Below, one piece after another: positions 38,817 through 46,814 of a stretch of 64,000 bases of DNA. Both the position numbers and the translations under genes were made by a program. The DNA is from Amorphoplanes friuliensis DSM 7358 (GTDB lineage: Bacteria > Actinomycetota > Actinomycetes > Mycobacteriales > Micromonosporaceae), in the NCBI RefSeq assembly GCF_000494755.1, contig NC_022657.1, forward strand, positions 5,928,001 to 5,992,000, in the 5' to 3' direction. The notes beneath the pieces were generated by a model. The model worked only from the letters and a program-made list of their open reading frames with translations. It ran no database searches and was not told where the DNA came from. Position 1 is the stretch's first letter; the number at the start of each line of letters is the position of its first letter.

Positions 38817-39470
38817 TCAGCCACCGGCGCGGGCACGCAGCATTTCGGCGCCCGCGCCGGTGAGAGTGCCGCCGTGGCCGGCGCGGCCGGTCATGGCCAT
38901 GATCAGGGCGAGGGTGCTGCCGGAGACGAGCTCTCCCGAGCCCGCCGTGAACGGGCTGTCGTCGGCCACCAGCCGCAGGCCACCGATGCGGCCCTTGGCC
39001 AGGACCACCATGTCGGTACCGGAGTAGTAGGTGGCCACCTGGGCGAGGGTCGCCGCCGGGTAGTCGCGCCGGATGCCCAGCGGATGGCGGATGTCCTCGC
39101 CGTGCACGACCATCTCGCCGAGCATCGCCGGCACCGGGATCGGCGGCTTGGTCGTGCTCGTGACGACGGCACGGAAACGCTCCCACGTCTCCGTGCCGTC
39201 GGCGCCGAGTTGCTCGCGCAGCCGCATCGTGACCTGCTTGTCAAAATCGAACCGGCAGCGGATCACCCCCGCCAGCCAGCGCGGGCCGTTCAGCCGGGCG
39301 GCTGCGGTCAGGTGCGCCAGGACCTCACGCACCGACAACCCCTCACACAGCGACGGTGTCTGCCACCGCTCGCCCGGCAGATCCTTCAGGTCCCCGGCGA
39401 GCGCGGCCCGCTCGGCATGTACCAGCTCCCACACCTGCGCCAGTCTGCCAGCCGGCCGCCCGGGTCTCAC
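38817..39470 (-). CDS. Maleylpyruvate isomerase-fold (DinB/MDMPI, TIGR03083-like) protein
   Basis: A protein of about 217 residues with the four-helix DinB-like fold of mycothiol-dependent enzymes. Typical stretches: WELVHAERAALAGDLKDLPGERW near the start, PSLCEGLSVREVLAHLTAAARL with the first metal His, and MVVHGEDIRHPLG with two more His and a Glu. Family members use mycothiol, the actinobacterial thiol, as cofactor or handle thiol-linked modification; the exact reaction here is unknown. The start is uncertain: GTG at 39470 is used, GTG at 39434 is also possible. It converges on glpD. Confidence 0.75.
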   Translation of the reverse strand: MRPGRPAGRLAQVWELVHAERAALAGDLKDLPGERWQTPSLCEGLSVREVLAHLTAAARLNGPRWLAGVIRCRFDFDKQVTMRLREQLGADGTETWERFRAVVTSTTKPPIPVPAMLGEMVVHGEDIRHPLGIRRDYPAATLAQVATYYSGTDMVVLAKGRIGGLRLVADDSPFTAGSGELVSGSTLALIMAMTGRAGHGGTLTGAGAEMLRARAGG

Positions 39471-39483
39471 GGTTTGCCGCAGG

Positions 39484-40236
39484 TCAGTCGAGTACGAGAT
39501 AGAGGCGTTTGCCGGCCGGGCGGAAGCCGACACGTTCGTAGACGCGCCAGGAGTCCTCGCCGGAGGCTTCCAGCCAGGCGATCTCCGCACCCCCGCGGAA
39601 CAACGCGCCGGCCACCGCCGCGGTGATCGCGCCGGCCAGGCCACGGCGGCGGTGCTGGTCGCGGACGGCGATGCCGGCCACTTCGCTGACGTTGTTGCCG
39701 GGCGGAACGGCCTGGCCGCCTCCGGCGCAGGTGCCGTCGGACGCGACGGCCACGATCGCGATGCCCCCGGCGGCCTGCAGGCGCTTCACTCGCGCCACGT
39801 CGGCTTCGGTGGCCACCGGCTCGCCGCCGAAGGCCTCGTTCTGAGCCCGGATCAGGGCCGCGATCTCCTCGGCGGTGACCGGCTCGCGCACGTCGTACCC
39901 GTCCGGTGTGGACGGCACGGTGAGCGAGCCGGGCACGCAGACGAGATAGTCGTGCCGGGCCTCGACGGCGAACCCGGCGGCACCCAAGAGTGCTTCGAGC
40001 CCGGGTGCGGTGCTGGACACGTACTCGAGGCGGGGTTTGCGGCCCACCTGCCGGAAGGCGGCGACCAGGGCGGACACGTCCGCCGCGCTGATCGGTACGC
40101 CGGGCCGGGGTGTCGCGTAGTTGATGTGAGGGCTGTCGGTGCCGGGGTCGACCCCGATGACAAACGGTCCCACCTCGACGGGTGCGGGACGGGCCGACAG
40201 GTTGGCGACGACGGACTGCTGGATGCGGGCATCCAT
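39484..40236 (-). CDS. GNAT-family N-acetyltransferase
   Basis: A 250-residue protein. The C-terminal half holds the GNAT acetyl-CoA site: VSEVAGIAVRDQHRRRGLAGAITAAVAG, where the loop Q-x-R-R-R-G-L-A binds the pyrophosphate, followed by WLEASGEDSWRVYERVGFRPAGKR. The N-terminal half (DSPHINYATPRPG) looks like a second, degenerate GNAT fold. Substrate unknown. The ATG at 40236 is used; a TTG at 40242 with GAGG upstream is also possible. Confidence 0.8.
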   Translation of the reverse strand: MDARIQQSVVANLSARPAPVEVGPFVIGVDPGTDSPHINYATPRPGVPISAADVSALVAAFRQVGRKPRLEYVSSTAPGLEALLGAAGFAVEARHDYLVCVPGSLTVPSTPDGYDVREPVTAEEIAALIRAQNEAFGGEPVATEADVARVKRLQAAGGIAIVAVASDGTCAGGGQAVPPGNNVSEVAGIAVRDQHRRRGLAGAITAAVAGALFRGGAEIAWLEASGEDSWRVYERVGFRPAGKRLYLVLD

Positions 40237-40400
40237 GATCAAGACGAACCTCTGACGGTGAGAAGTGAAGACGCTGGAGACGTGCTCAGATGGCCGAGGG
40301 CCGAACCGAGATCACAGGCGTCATTCCTTCAGTCAGAGGTGCGGAAAGGCAGCTTGTCACGGCGCCGCGGAGGCCGCAATCGGTTATCGGAAGCACGACA

Positions 40401-40429
40401 TTGACGCTGGCCGATGGGGCTTCTAGCCT
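40401..40429 (+). promoter_or_regulatory. Strong sigma-70-type promoter (TTGACG-N17-TAGCCT), leaderless
   Basis: TTGACG at 40401-40406 and TAGCCT at 40424-40429 are exactly 17 bases apart. The ATG of the secreted FnIII protein lies 6 bases after the -10, so the transcript should start at its start codon. This is the best-formed promoter in the window. Confidence 0.7.
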
Positions 40430-40435
40430 TCTGTC

Positions 40436-41677
40436 ATGGGGGCAGTCGTTCGCACGTGGACCCGTCGTCTTCTCGGTGCGGGCCTGGCCGCGGCGCTGGT
40501 GGTCAGCGGACCGGCTGATCCCGCAGCGGCCGCAGTGCCCGTGCTGCTGAGCGACGACTTCCAGGACGGCAACGCCGCGGGCTGGCGAACGTCCGGTGGC
40601 CGCTGGTCGGTCGCCGACGAGACGTTCCGGCAGGACTCGGTCAGCGCCCGGGCCACCGCACGCACCGGCGATCAGTCCTGGTCGGACTACGCCGTCTCCG
40701 TACGCGTACAGCCCCTCGCCTACCGCGACTCCCGCTCATCGGCCGGCGTGCAGGCGCGGGTGCAGAGCGACGGCAGCCACTACTACCTGACGACCCGCGC
40801 CGACAACAAGGTCGAGCTGGGCCGGGTGGTGAGCGGACGGACCACCGTGCTGGCCACCGCCGACTACGCCTCGGCGCTGCAGTTCTGGCGATCGCTGAGC
40901 CTGGTCGTGAAGGGCTCGCAGCTCATCGGTGTTGTCAACGGCACGCCGCTGCTCAACGCCACCGACACCCGCCTCACCCGCGGACGCGCCGCCGTCGCCA
41001 CCAACTACGCCACCGCGGCGTTCGACGACGTCCGTGTCGACGGCTGGACGGCGACCTCACCCGACACGCAGGCGCCGCTCGCACCGGGACGGCCGAGCGT
41101 TGTCGAGGTCACGCCGACCACCGTGACACTCACCTGGCGGCCGACGATCGACAACGTCGGCGTGGTGGACTACATCGTCTACCAGGGTGAGCAGTTCTAT
41201 CAGCAGATCCCGGTGCGAACTGTCACCGGCACCGGCCCCGTGACCCTGCCCTTCAGCCCGACGGCGGCGTCCATGCAGTTCTCCGTCGCAGCCCGGGACG
41301 CGGCCGGCAACGTCTCGCTCGTCACGGACCGCACGAGCGTCCCGCAGCCACCGAGCTACCCGAAAACCGGTGACGACGCCGTGGCGCCTTCGGCCCCCGG
41401 AAGCCCGGTGCTCAGCGGGCGGACCGCCGACGGCCGCGGCATCCTGACCTGGACCCCGGCGACCGACAACGTCGCTGTCCGCGAATACCACGTCATCCTG
41501 GTCACCAACATCGACGAGGTCCGGCTGCTGGCAAAGGTCAGCGAGCCGACCGCCACGGTCACCGTCAACGGCAGCAACCCGCTGGTGCGAGTGATCGCGT
41601 ACGACGCCGCGTGGAACTCCGCGTCCAGCCCCCTGGTGCCCTACGGCCCGACCCCGACACCCACGCCGACTGCCTAG
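40436..41677 (+). CDS. Secreted protein with LamG/DUF1080-like domain and two fibronectin type III domains
   Basis: A 413-residue protein. A signal peptide (TRRLLGAGLAAALVVSG, cleavage after AAA near residue 32) leads to a jelly-roll domain of about 180 residues (LLSDDFQDGNAAGWRTSGGRW... to FDDVRVDGW), of the concanavalin-like type found in glycan-binding proteins. Two FnIII domains follow (about 220-310 and 325-400), each with the TWxPxxDNVGVxxY pattern of actinomycete carbohydrate-active enzymes. It ends in a PTPTPTPT tail. No catalytic domain is present, so it is probably a binding or scaffold protein outside the cell. Confidence 0.78.
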   Translation: MGAVVRTWTRRLLGAGLAAALVVSGPADPAAAAVPVLLSDDFQDGNAAGWRTSGGRWSVADETFRQDSVSARATARTGDQSWSDYAVSVRVQPLAYRDSRSSAGVQARVQSDGSHYYLTTRADNKVELGRVVSGRTTVLATADYASALQFWRSLSLVVKGSQLIGVVNGTPLLNATDTRLTRGRAAVATNYATAAFDDVRVDGWTATSPDTQAPLAPGRPSVVEVTPTTVTLTWRPTIDNVGVVDYIVYQGEQFYQQIPVRTVTGTGPVTLPFSPTAASMQFSVAARDAAGNVSLVTDRTSVPQPPSYPKTGDDAVAPSAPGSPVLSGRTADGRGILTWTPATDNVAVREYHVILVTNIDEVRLLAKVSEPTATVTVNGSNPLVRVIAYDAAWNSASSPLVPYGPTPTPTPTA

Positions 41678-41692
41678 CGCCGCCGGCGCATG

Positions 41693-42202
41693 TCAGCGGA
41701 GGCCGGCGTAGATTACGGCGAGGGTGCGGGTTTGGAGGTCGGGGGGCCAGCCGCCTTGCAGGGCGCCTTGGCACAGGCTGACCAGGAGGGCCATGACCTC
41801 TGGCAGGGCGATGTCACGGCGTACCGTGCCGGCGGCCTGGGCCTGGTGCAGCAGATTGCCCACCGCGTCGCCCAGGGTGGCCACCGCTGAGGGGATGCTG
41901 ATGCCGACCAGCTCGACCACCATGCGTTTGTCCGCGGCCTGGGCGACGAGGCGTTCGAAGAAGGTGAAGAGGCCGTCCGCGCCGCCGAGCTCGGACGCGT
42001 CCTGAACCAGGCGGGCCAGCAGGCGTTTGAGGATCGCGGCCAGCAGGTCGTCCTTGGACGGGAAGTGCCGGAAGACCGTGCCGATCGCAACGCCGGCGCG
42101 GCGGGCGACCTCCTCGGTCGACGCGGACGCGCCCAGCTGCGCGAACACCTCTTCCGCGGCGTCCAGGATGCGTTCCCGGTTGCGCTGCGCGTCTGCCCGC
42201 AC
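41693..42202 (-). CDS. TetR-family transcriptional repressor
   Basis: A 169-residue protein. The GTG at 42202 is chosen for AAGGGGGA just upstream. The helix-turn-helix is at residues about 8-55: RILDAAEEVFAQLGASASTEEVARRAGVAIGTVFRHFPSKDDLL. The ligand domain is short for the family and ends in VIYAGLR. A 14-bp operator-like palindrome lies 19 bases upstream, between this gene and the divergent SnoaL-type gene, so it probably represses both. Confidence 0.88.
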   Translation of the reverse strand: MRADAQRNRERILDAAEEVFAQLGASASTEEVARRAGVAIGTVFRHFPSKDDLLAAILKRLLARLVQDASELGGADGLFTFFERLVAQAADKRMVVELVGISIPSAVATLGDAVGNLLHQAQAAGTVRRDIALPEVMALLVSLCQGALQGGWPPDLQTRTLAVIYAGLR

Positions 42203-42220
42203 GCCATCCCCCTTGGAAAA

Positions 42221-42234
42221 TGAGTCGTGACTCA
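42221..42234. promoter_or_regulatory. Candidate TetR operator
   Basis: TGAGTCGTGACTCA has 6-bp arms around a 2-base centre, a form common for TetR repressors. It is placed between the divergent TetR and SnoaL-type genes (19 and 45 bases from their starts). Confidence 0.6.
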
Positions 42235-42278
42235 CTATGGTAAGTCGAGCCGACACTCAGTTTAACGGAGGGAGCCCC

Positions 42279-42680
42279 GTGACACCTCGACAGCTCTTCG
42301 AGCGCGTGCGCGAGCACTGGCTGACCGACCGGCCCGCTTTCGACGAGGACATGCTCACCGATGACGTGGTGCTGGAGACGCCGTTCGCGCCACCGGGCCG
42401 GCCGGTCCGGCGGGAGGGCAGGGCGGAGGTCCTCGCGTACGTCCGCGCCGGGCACGCCTCGGTGCCGTTCCGCTTCGACGGCTGTCACGTCGCCGCGGTC
42501 CACGACACCGCCGACCCGCGGACCATCGTCGTGGAGTACGAGCTGGCCGCGACGATTCCCGCCACCGGGGTTTCCGCGTCGGCGCCGTTCATCGCGGTGC
42601 TGACCGTCCATGAAGGACGTATTGCGCGATGGCGTGAATACCAGCACTCGATGTTGCTCGCCGCCGCGATGCCCGGTTAA
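42279..42680 (+). CDS. SnoaL/NTF2-like protein
   Basis: A 133-residue protein starting at a GTG with GGAGGGAG upstream. It has the NTF2-like layout: N-terminal helices (TPRQLFERVREHWLTDRP), then LTDDVVLETPFAPPGRPVRREGRAEVLAYV, and C-terminal strands ending VHEGRIARWREYQHS. The family covers small ketosteroid-isomerase-like enzymes and ligand binders of unknown role. It is divergent from the TetR gene, which likely controls it, and overlaps the GH3 gene by 4 bases at the 3' end. Confidence 0.85.
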   Translation: MTPRQLFERVREHWLTDRPAFDEDMLTDDVVLETPFAPPGRPVRREGRAEVLAYVRAGHASVPFRFDGCHVAAVHDTADPRTIVVEYELAATIPATGVSASAPFIAVLTVHEGRIARWREYQHSMLLAAAMPG

Positions 42681-43825
42681 CAGCGCAGGAGGCCAGCCCG
42701 GTGTTTGGCCGCGAGGACGTGGGAGGCCGCGTCGGTCACCCGGGCCGCGAAGACCGGTGAGGTGCGGGCCGCGGCGAGGAGTGCGGCGACCATCGGTCCG
42801 ACGTTCTGCGGGCGGATCGTCAGCGCGAGGTCGCCGCCCGCGTCCAGGAAGCGTACGGCCCGGTCACCGGTCGGCACGGACTCGACCGCGTCGGCCGCAC
42901 CCAGGTCGTCGGACATGATCAGGCCGGTGAAGGCGTACCGTTCCCGCAGCAGGCCCGTGACGATCGGCCGGGAGAACGCCGCGATCGACGCCGGATCGAT
43001 CCGGGGGTAGGTCGCCAGCGAGATCATCACCCCGGCCGAGTCCTGCCGCATCCCGGCCCGGAAGGGATCCAGGTACGGGTCGTCGACGGTCGCCGTGCGG
43101 TCGACGGCGCGTGTGGACGTGTCCGTGTTCGCGCGGACCCGTCCCAGGCCCGGGAAGTGCTTGAGGATCGTCAGGACTCCGGCGCCCTGGGACGCGGCCA
43201 CGACCGTACGGATGTCCTCCGCGACTTTGATCGGGTCGGAGTCGTACTGGCGGCGGAACGCACCGATGGGCGGGTTCCTGTCGTCCGTACCGGAGGGGAC
43301 CGTGTCGGCGACTGGCGCGAGGTTGACGGTGACGCCGATCCCCGCCAGGCGATCGGCGCTGTCGCGCACCGTGCGGCGCAGCTCGTCCGGCGGGCCCGCG
43401 CCGAGGGTCGTGGCGGCGGGGATGTCCGGGAAATCGGTGCCCTGCAACGCCTGGACGCTGCCGCCCTCCTGATCGACCGAGACCAGCAAGGGCACCTTCG
43501 CGGTGCGCTGCAACGCCGTGATGTCGGCGCGCAGGCCGGCCGAGGAGCGGGTGCTGCGCCCGGACAGAAAAACGCCGCCGAGGTGATAACCGGCGACCAG
43601 ACCACCGATCCCCTGCGGTGAGTGCAGCGGGACGCCGACCATCAGGGTCTGGCCGACCTGTTCCTCGAGCGACATCGTCTCCACCGCGGCCGTCACACAG
43701 GCCGGGAACGTGCCGGCGGGCGACGACACCGTGGACGTGGCGGGTGGACGACTGACAACCGGTGCGGGCGGGCCGACGAGCGCGAGCACCACGACCGGCA
43801 GGGCCCACCACGATCTGATCATCAT
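42677..43825 (-). CDS. Glycoside hydrolase family 3 N-terminal domain protein (NagZ-like)
   Basis: A 382-residue exported protein: the N-terminus SWWALPVVVLALVG is a signal peptide or anchor, followed by a Pro/Ser/Thr linker. The GH3 barrel has LLVSVDQEGGSVQAL, FSLRDP-equivalent APVADTVP, LTILKHFPGLGRV and the nucleophile region GLIMSDDLGA. In NagZ the sequence after KHFPG(H)G contains Asp-Ser-His, the acid/base dyad; here it reads NTDTST, so that His is absent. It may thus be a variant subfamily with altered or lost hexosaminidase activity. The ATG at 43825 follows a TAGCGT element by 8 bases. Confidence 0.82.
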   Translation of the reverse strand: MMIRSWWALPVVVLALVGPPAPVVSRPPATSTVSSPAGTFPACVTAAVETMSLEEQVGQTLMVGVPLHSPQGIGGLVAGYHLGGVFLSGRSTRSSAGLRADITALQRTAKVPLLVSVDQEGGSVQALQGTDFPDIPAATTLGAGPPDELRRTVRDSADRLAGIGVTVNLAPVADTVPSGTDDRNPPIGAFRRQYDSDPIKVAEDIRTVVAASQGAGVLTILKHFPGLGRVRANTDTSTRAVDRTATVDDPYLDPFRAGMRQDSAGVMISLATYPRIDPASIAAFSRPIVTGLLRERYAFTGLIMSDDLGAADAVESVPTGDRAVRFLDAGGDLALTIRPQNVGPMVAALLAAARTSPVFAARVTDAASHVLAAKHRAGLLRC

Positions 43826-43833
43826 CCGGGCCC

Positions 43834-43839
43834 ACGCTA
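43834..43839 (-). promoter_or_regulatory. Probable -10 element (TAGCGT), leaderless
   Basis: TAGCGT on the minus strand ends 8 bases before the ATG of the GH3 gene. Confidence 0.4.
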
Positions 43840-43857
43840 GCCGGGCGGCACAACGAC

Positions 43858-43885
43858 GGATGGGGCCACCGGAGTGGCCCCATCC
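43858..43885 (-). terminator. Hairpin terminator after the triplicated-domain gene
   Basis: GGATGGGGCCAC and its exact complement form a 12-bp stem with a 4-base loop, 11 bases beyond the stop of the gene ending at 43897. It separates that transcript from the GH3 promoter. Confidence 0.75.
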
Positions 43886-43896
43886 TCGTGCTGCGG

Positions 43897-45066
43897 TTAC
43901 TCGTTCAGGCTGCAGGCGCCGAAGCGCTCCAGGCCCTCGGGCCGGTCGGCGTTCCGGCCGATCGCCGTCTCGATGCGGTTGAGCGTGGCGATGCGCTTGT
44001 CCTCCAGCGGGCCGAGGATCGCGTTCTGGATGAAGTTCGGGCCACCCTGGCCGATCGTCGACGCGAGACGGTTGTTCGCCTCGGCGATCTGGGTGTCGAG
44101 CAGCTCCAGGTTGCGGGTGACCTCGGCCTGGGCCTGCGCCGGGATCGCCGGCAGGCCGGTGACGTCGGGGCAGTTCACGGTCGGCGCCTCACCGGTCCCG
44201 ACCTCGGTCGGCGCCGGCTCCGCTTCCTCGCCACCGTCGCCGTTCTCGGCTTCCTCGCCTGCGCCACCGTTCCCGGCTTCCTCGCCGCCGCCGCCGTTCT
44301 CGTTGAGCGAGCACGTGGCCAGGCCGTCCACGTCCAGCACCGGCTTGTCCGCGTTCCGGCCGATCGCCGTGGCCATCCGGTTGATGGTCGCGACACGCTT
44401 GTCCTTCAGCGGGCCGAGGATCGCGTTCTGGATGAAGTTCTTGCCACCCTCACCCACGCTGGACGCCAGGCGCTTGTTCGCCTCGGCAATCTGCGTGTCG
44501 AGCAGGGCCAGGTTGCGCTCGATCTCGGCCTGGGCCTGCGCCGGGACCGTGCCGAGCTCGTCGGCCACCGCCGGGCAGTCGACGGTCGGGGCGGCGCCCG
44601 CAGCCGTGTCGGGAGCTTCCGGGGCCGCGGTGGGTTCGGGTGCGGCCGCGCCGCCACCGTTCTCGTTCAGCGAGCACGTCGCAAGCTTGTTCACGTCGAG
44701 GTCGGGCTTGGGGGCGCTGCGGCCGATCGCGGTCGCCATCCGGTTGATGGTCGCGACACGCTTGTCCTTCAGCGGGCCGAGGATCGCGTTCTGGATGAAG
44801 GCGGGACCACCCTCACCGGCGCTGGTGACCAGCCGCTTGTTCGCCTCGGCGATCTGCGTGTTGAGCAGGGTGAGGTTACGGGCGATCTCGTCACTGGCAC
44901 GGTCCGGCACGGCGCCGAGCGCTCCGGCGACTCCGGGGCAGTTCACCGTGGGCGGGCCGCTCTCTGCGGCGGATGCGACACCCAGGCCGACACCGACGAG
45001 CACCACGGCGACCGCACCGACTCCGGCGATCTGCCAGCGTCGGGCGGTGGTACGGGAGGAATTCAT
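43897..45066 (-). CDS. Secreted protein with three copies of an unrecognised domain of about 97 residues
   Basis: A 389-residue protein that I cannot assign. An N-terminal signal or anchor (IAGVGAVAVVLVGVGLGVASAA) is followed by three tandem copies at residues 39-135, 160-256 and 295-389, joined by low-complexity linkers (Ala/Pro/Glu-rich, then Gly/Glu-rich). Each copy begins PTVxCP and ends CSLNE, so each has one Cys near each end and could close a disulfide outside the cell. The core is helical, with EIxRNLxLLxTQIAEANxRL, then GxGGxxFIQNAILGPL and DKRxATxNRxxTAIGR. Copies 1 and 2 are also nearly identical at DNA level over stretches of 40 bases, which points to recent duplication. Start taken at the ATG at 45066. 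Confidence 0.82.
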   Translation of the reverse strand: MNSSRTTARRWQIAGVGAVAVVLVGVGLGVASAAESGPPTVNCPGVAGALGAVPDRASDEIARNLTLLNTQIAEANKRLVTSAGEGGPAFIQNAILGPLKDKRVATINRMATAIGRSAPKPDLDVNKLATCSLNENGGGAAAPEPTAAPEAPDTAAGAAPTVDCPAVADELGTVPAQAQAEIERNLALLDTQIAEANKRLASSVGEGGKNFIQNAILGPLKDKRVATINRMATAIGRNADKPVLDVDGLATCSLNENGGGGEEAGNGGAGEEAENGDGGEEAEPAPTEVGTGEAPTVNCPDVTGLPAIPAQAQAEVTRNLELLDTQIAEANNRLASTIGQGGPNFIQNAILGPLEDKRIATLNRIETAIGRNADRPEGLERFGACSLNE

Positions 45067-45109
45067 TCTTCGCCTGAGCCTTCCTGTCGTAGGACCTCGC
45101 CCCCTCATA

Positions 45110-45123
45110 CGGAAGCGCTCCCA
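45110..45123. promoter_or_regulatory. LacI/CebR-like half-perfect operator
   Basis: CGGAAGCGCTCCCA differs at two positions from TGGGAGCGCTCCCA, the site of the Streptomyces cellobiose repressor CebR. It lies 44 bases before the start of the triplicated-domain gene. A single weak site; treat as a hint. Confidence 0.25.
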
Positions 45124-45153
45124 CGAAGGATCAAGATCTGGCGAAGAAAGTGT

Positions 45154-45570
45154 TCACGGTGCGAGGGTGCGGCCGTCCAGCTTGCGGAACGCGTCCGCCA
45201 CCAGCTCCCGCAGCACGGCGTCGTCGACATCCGCGAGCCGCTTGAGATAGAGACACGCCTTGCCGAGCCGGTGCGGGCCGAGCCGGTCGAGGATCTCCTG
45301 CTCGAAACCCGCCGACAGGTAGATCGTCATGGCGGTCTTGCGGGGCGACAGCCCGACCACCGGCCAGTCGCCCTCTTGCCCCGAGGCGTACCGGTAGTGG
45401 TAGCTGCCGAAGCCGACGATGGACGGTCCCCACATCACCGGCGCGACCCCGGCGGCCTCGGCCATCAGCGCGCAGAGGGCCTGGGCGTCGGCGCGCCGCT
45501 TCGGATCCTGCACAGCGGCGAGGAAGTCCCCCACGCTGGCACCGGTCGGGACGGTTGCGGGGCCGGACAT
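45154..45570 (-). CDS. DUF1801 domain protein
   Basis: A 138-residue protein matching the DUF1801 (YdhG-like) pattern: VGDFLAAVQDPKRRADAQAL near the start, MWGPSIVGFGSYHYRY in the middle (a strongly conserved motif), PRKTAMTIYLSAGF, and a C-terminal HRLGKACLYLKRLADVDDAVLREL. The family folds like the iron chaperone frataxin but its function is unsettled. It starts 2 bases after the stop of the GAF regulator gene and is cotranscribed with it. Confidence 0.88.
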   Translation of the reverse strand: MSGPATVPTGASVGDFLAAVQDPKRRADAQALCALMAEAAGVAPVMWGPSIVGFGSYHYRYASGQEGDWPVVGLSPRKTAMTIYLSAGFEQEILDRLGPHRLGKACLYLKRLADVDDAVLRELVADAFRKLDGRTLAP

Positions 45571-45572
45571 GG

Positions 45573-46742
45573 TCAGCTCACGATCTGCAGGTCAACACCG
45601 TCGGCCAGACGGTACGGGTTGGTGACGACCAGGGCACCGATGGCACGCCGCAGCCGGGAGATCTCCGCCCGGACGGTCACCACGTGCGCATCGTCGCCGT
45701 AGAGCGCCCGGCTCAACCGGCCGGCGCTCAGCCCCTCGGCACCCGCGTGGTGCAGCAGCGTGAGAATCTCCGCATGCCGCCGGGTCAGCGGCGCCCGCCA
45801 CACCGACCCGGCCCCGGTCACCGACAGCAGCGGTGACCCGGTCCGGTCCAGCCGCGCCCGGATCGTGTGCGCCGCCCCCGCCGGGCGCACGATCCAGCCC
45901 TCGGCAAGTCGTTCCGGCAGACACAGACCCAGCCCGGGTACGGCGAGAGCCGTGTCTGCCCGCGGCGCGGCAATGCGGTCGCGAGCGGCCACACCGGAAT
46001 TGTGCGCAACCCAGCCGTGATCGTCGACGATCAGCAACGGCCCGGCGGCGGTACCGACAATGTGCTCAGCGGACCGCCGCAACCGCTCCAGCCGTGCGGC
46101 GTGGTGCCGCCACAGCTGCGACTCGGCCAGACGTACGCCCGTACCAACCAGCGCCTCGATCGCCGGATGCAGAGTCAGAGCGGGTCCGCTGACGTCGACG
46201 ATGCCGAGCAGCTCACCCGTACGCGGGTCGTGAATGGGGTGTGCACTGCAATACCAGGCGTGCTGCGCCTGCTCGAAGTGCTCGGCCGAGAAGAGCTGCA
46301 CGGGTGCCGCCTCGACCAGGGCCGTACCGATGGCATTGGTCCCGACCACAGACTCGGTCCAGGTGGCGCCCTCCCCGAACCCGAGCGTGTCGGCGCGGCG
46401 CAGCACGGACGGGCCGCCGACACGCCACAGGATGACCCCGTCGGCGTCGGTCACCACCAGCAGGGCGACATTTTGGATCACCTGGGCGAGCTCGCCGACG
46501 ATCAGACTCAGGGGCGACTCGCGGCGGCGGCGCTCAACCTCGTCCCGGGTGAACGGGTCACGGGCGTTGGCACCGTCGGGGTCGAGCCCGGCTCGCATGA
46601 CACGGGACCAGGAGCGGGCGACCACGGCGCGGGGGCGGCCCGGGGCACGACGGCCACCGAGCACGGCATCGTGGACCCGGGTCAGCTCGCGGGCGTGCTG
46701 GGACAGGTCCGTGCCGGGGCTGATCGCGCTCAACTCGCCCAC
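45573..46742 (-). CDS. GAF-domain transcriptional regulator (AcoR/DhaR-like, without AAA+ domain)
   Basis: A 389-residue protein. The region about 75-215 is the GAF-type sensor of acetoin/dihydroxyacetone regulators (ARSWSRVMRAGLDPD before it, then VLLVTDADG-like, FGEGATWTESVVGTNAIGTAL, WYCSAHPIHDPRTGELLGIVDVSG). The sigma-54-type AAA+ domain found in full-length AcoR is absent; the C-terminal 80 residues (RRHAEILTLLHHAGAEGLSAGRLSRALYGDD, VTVRAEISRLRRAIG) look like a winged helix for DNA binding. It is divergent from a flavin monooxygenase gene and probably controls it. The 894-base gap between them holds palindrome array D. Confidence 0.82.
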   Translation of the reverse strand: MGELSAISPGTDLSQHARELTRVHDAVLGGRRAPGRPRAVVARSWSRVMRAGLDPDGANARDPFTRDEVERRRRESPLSLIVGELAQVIQNVALLVVTDADGVILWRVGGPSVLRRADTLGFGEGATWTESVVGTNAIGTALVEAAPVQLFSAEHFEQAQHAWYCSAHPIHDPRTGELLGIVDVSGPALTLHPAIEALVGTGVRLAESQLWRHHAARLERLRRSAEHIVGTAAGPLLIVDDHGWVAHNSGVAARDRIAAPRADTALAVPGLGLCLPERLAEGWIVRPAGAAHTIRARLDRTGSPLLSVTGAGSVWRAPLTRRHAEILTLLHHAGAEGLSAGRLSRALYGDDAHVVTVRAEISRLRRAIGALVVTNPYRLADGVDLQIVS

Positions 46743-46814
46743 GCTCCGGCCTCCTCACCGACTCGGCGAGCGTAACCCGCAGGCTGTGACGGGCGCCACA
46801 CCGCGAGCGAGAAA

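Noticed and set aside
41677..41689. GCGCCG-C-CGGCGC as a terminator between the FnIII and TetR genes
   Set aside because: The loop is a single base and the palindrome overlaps the stop codon; too weak to call.
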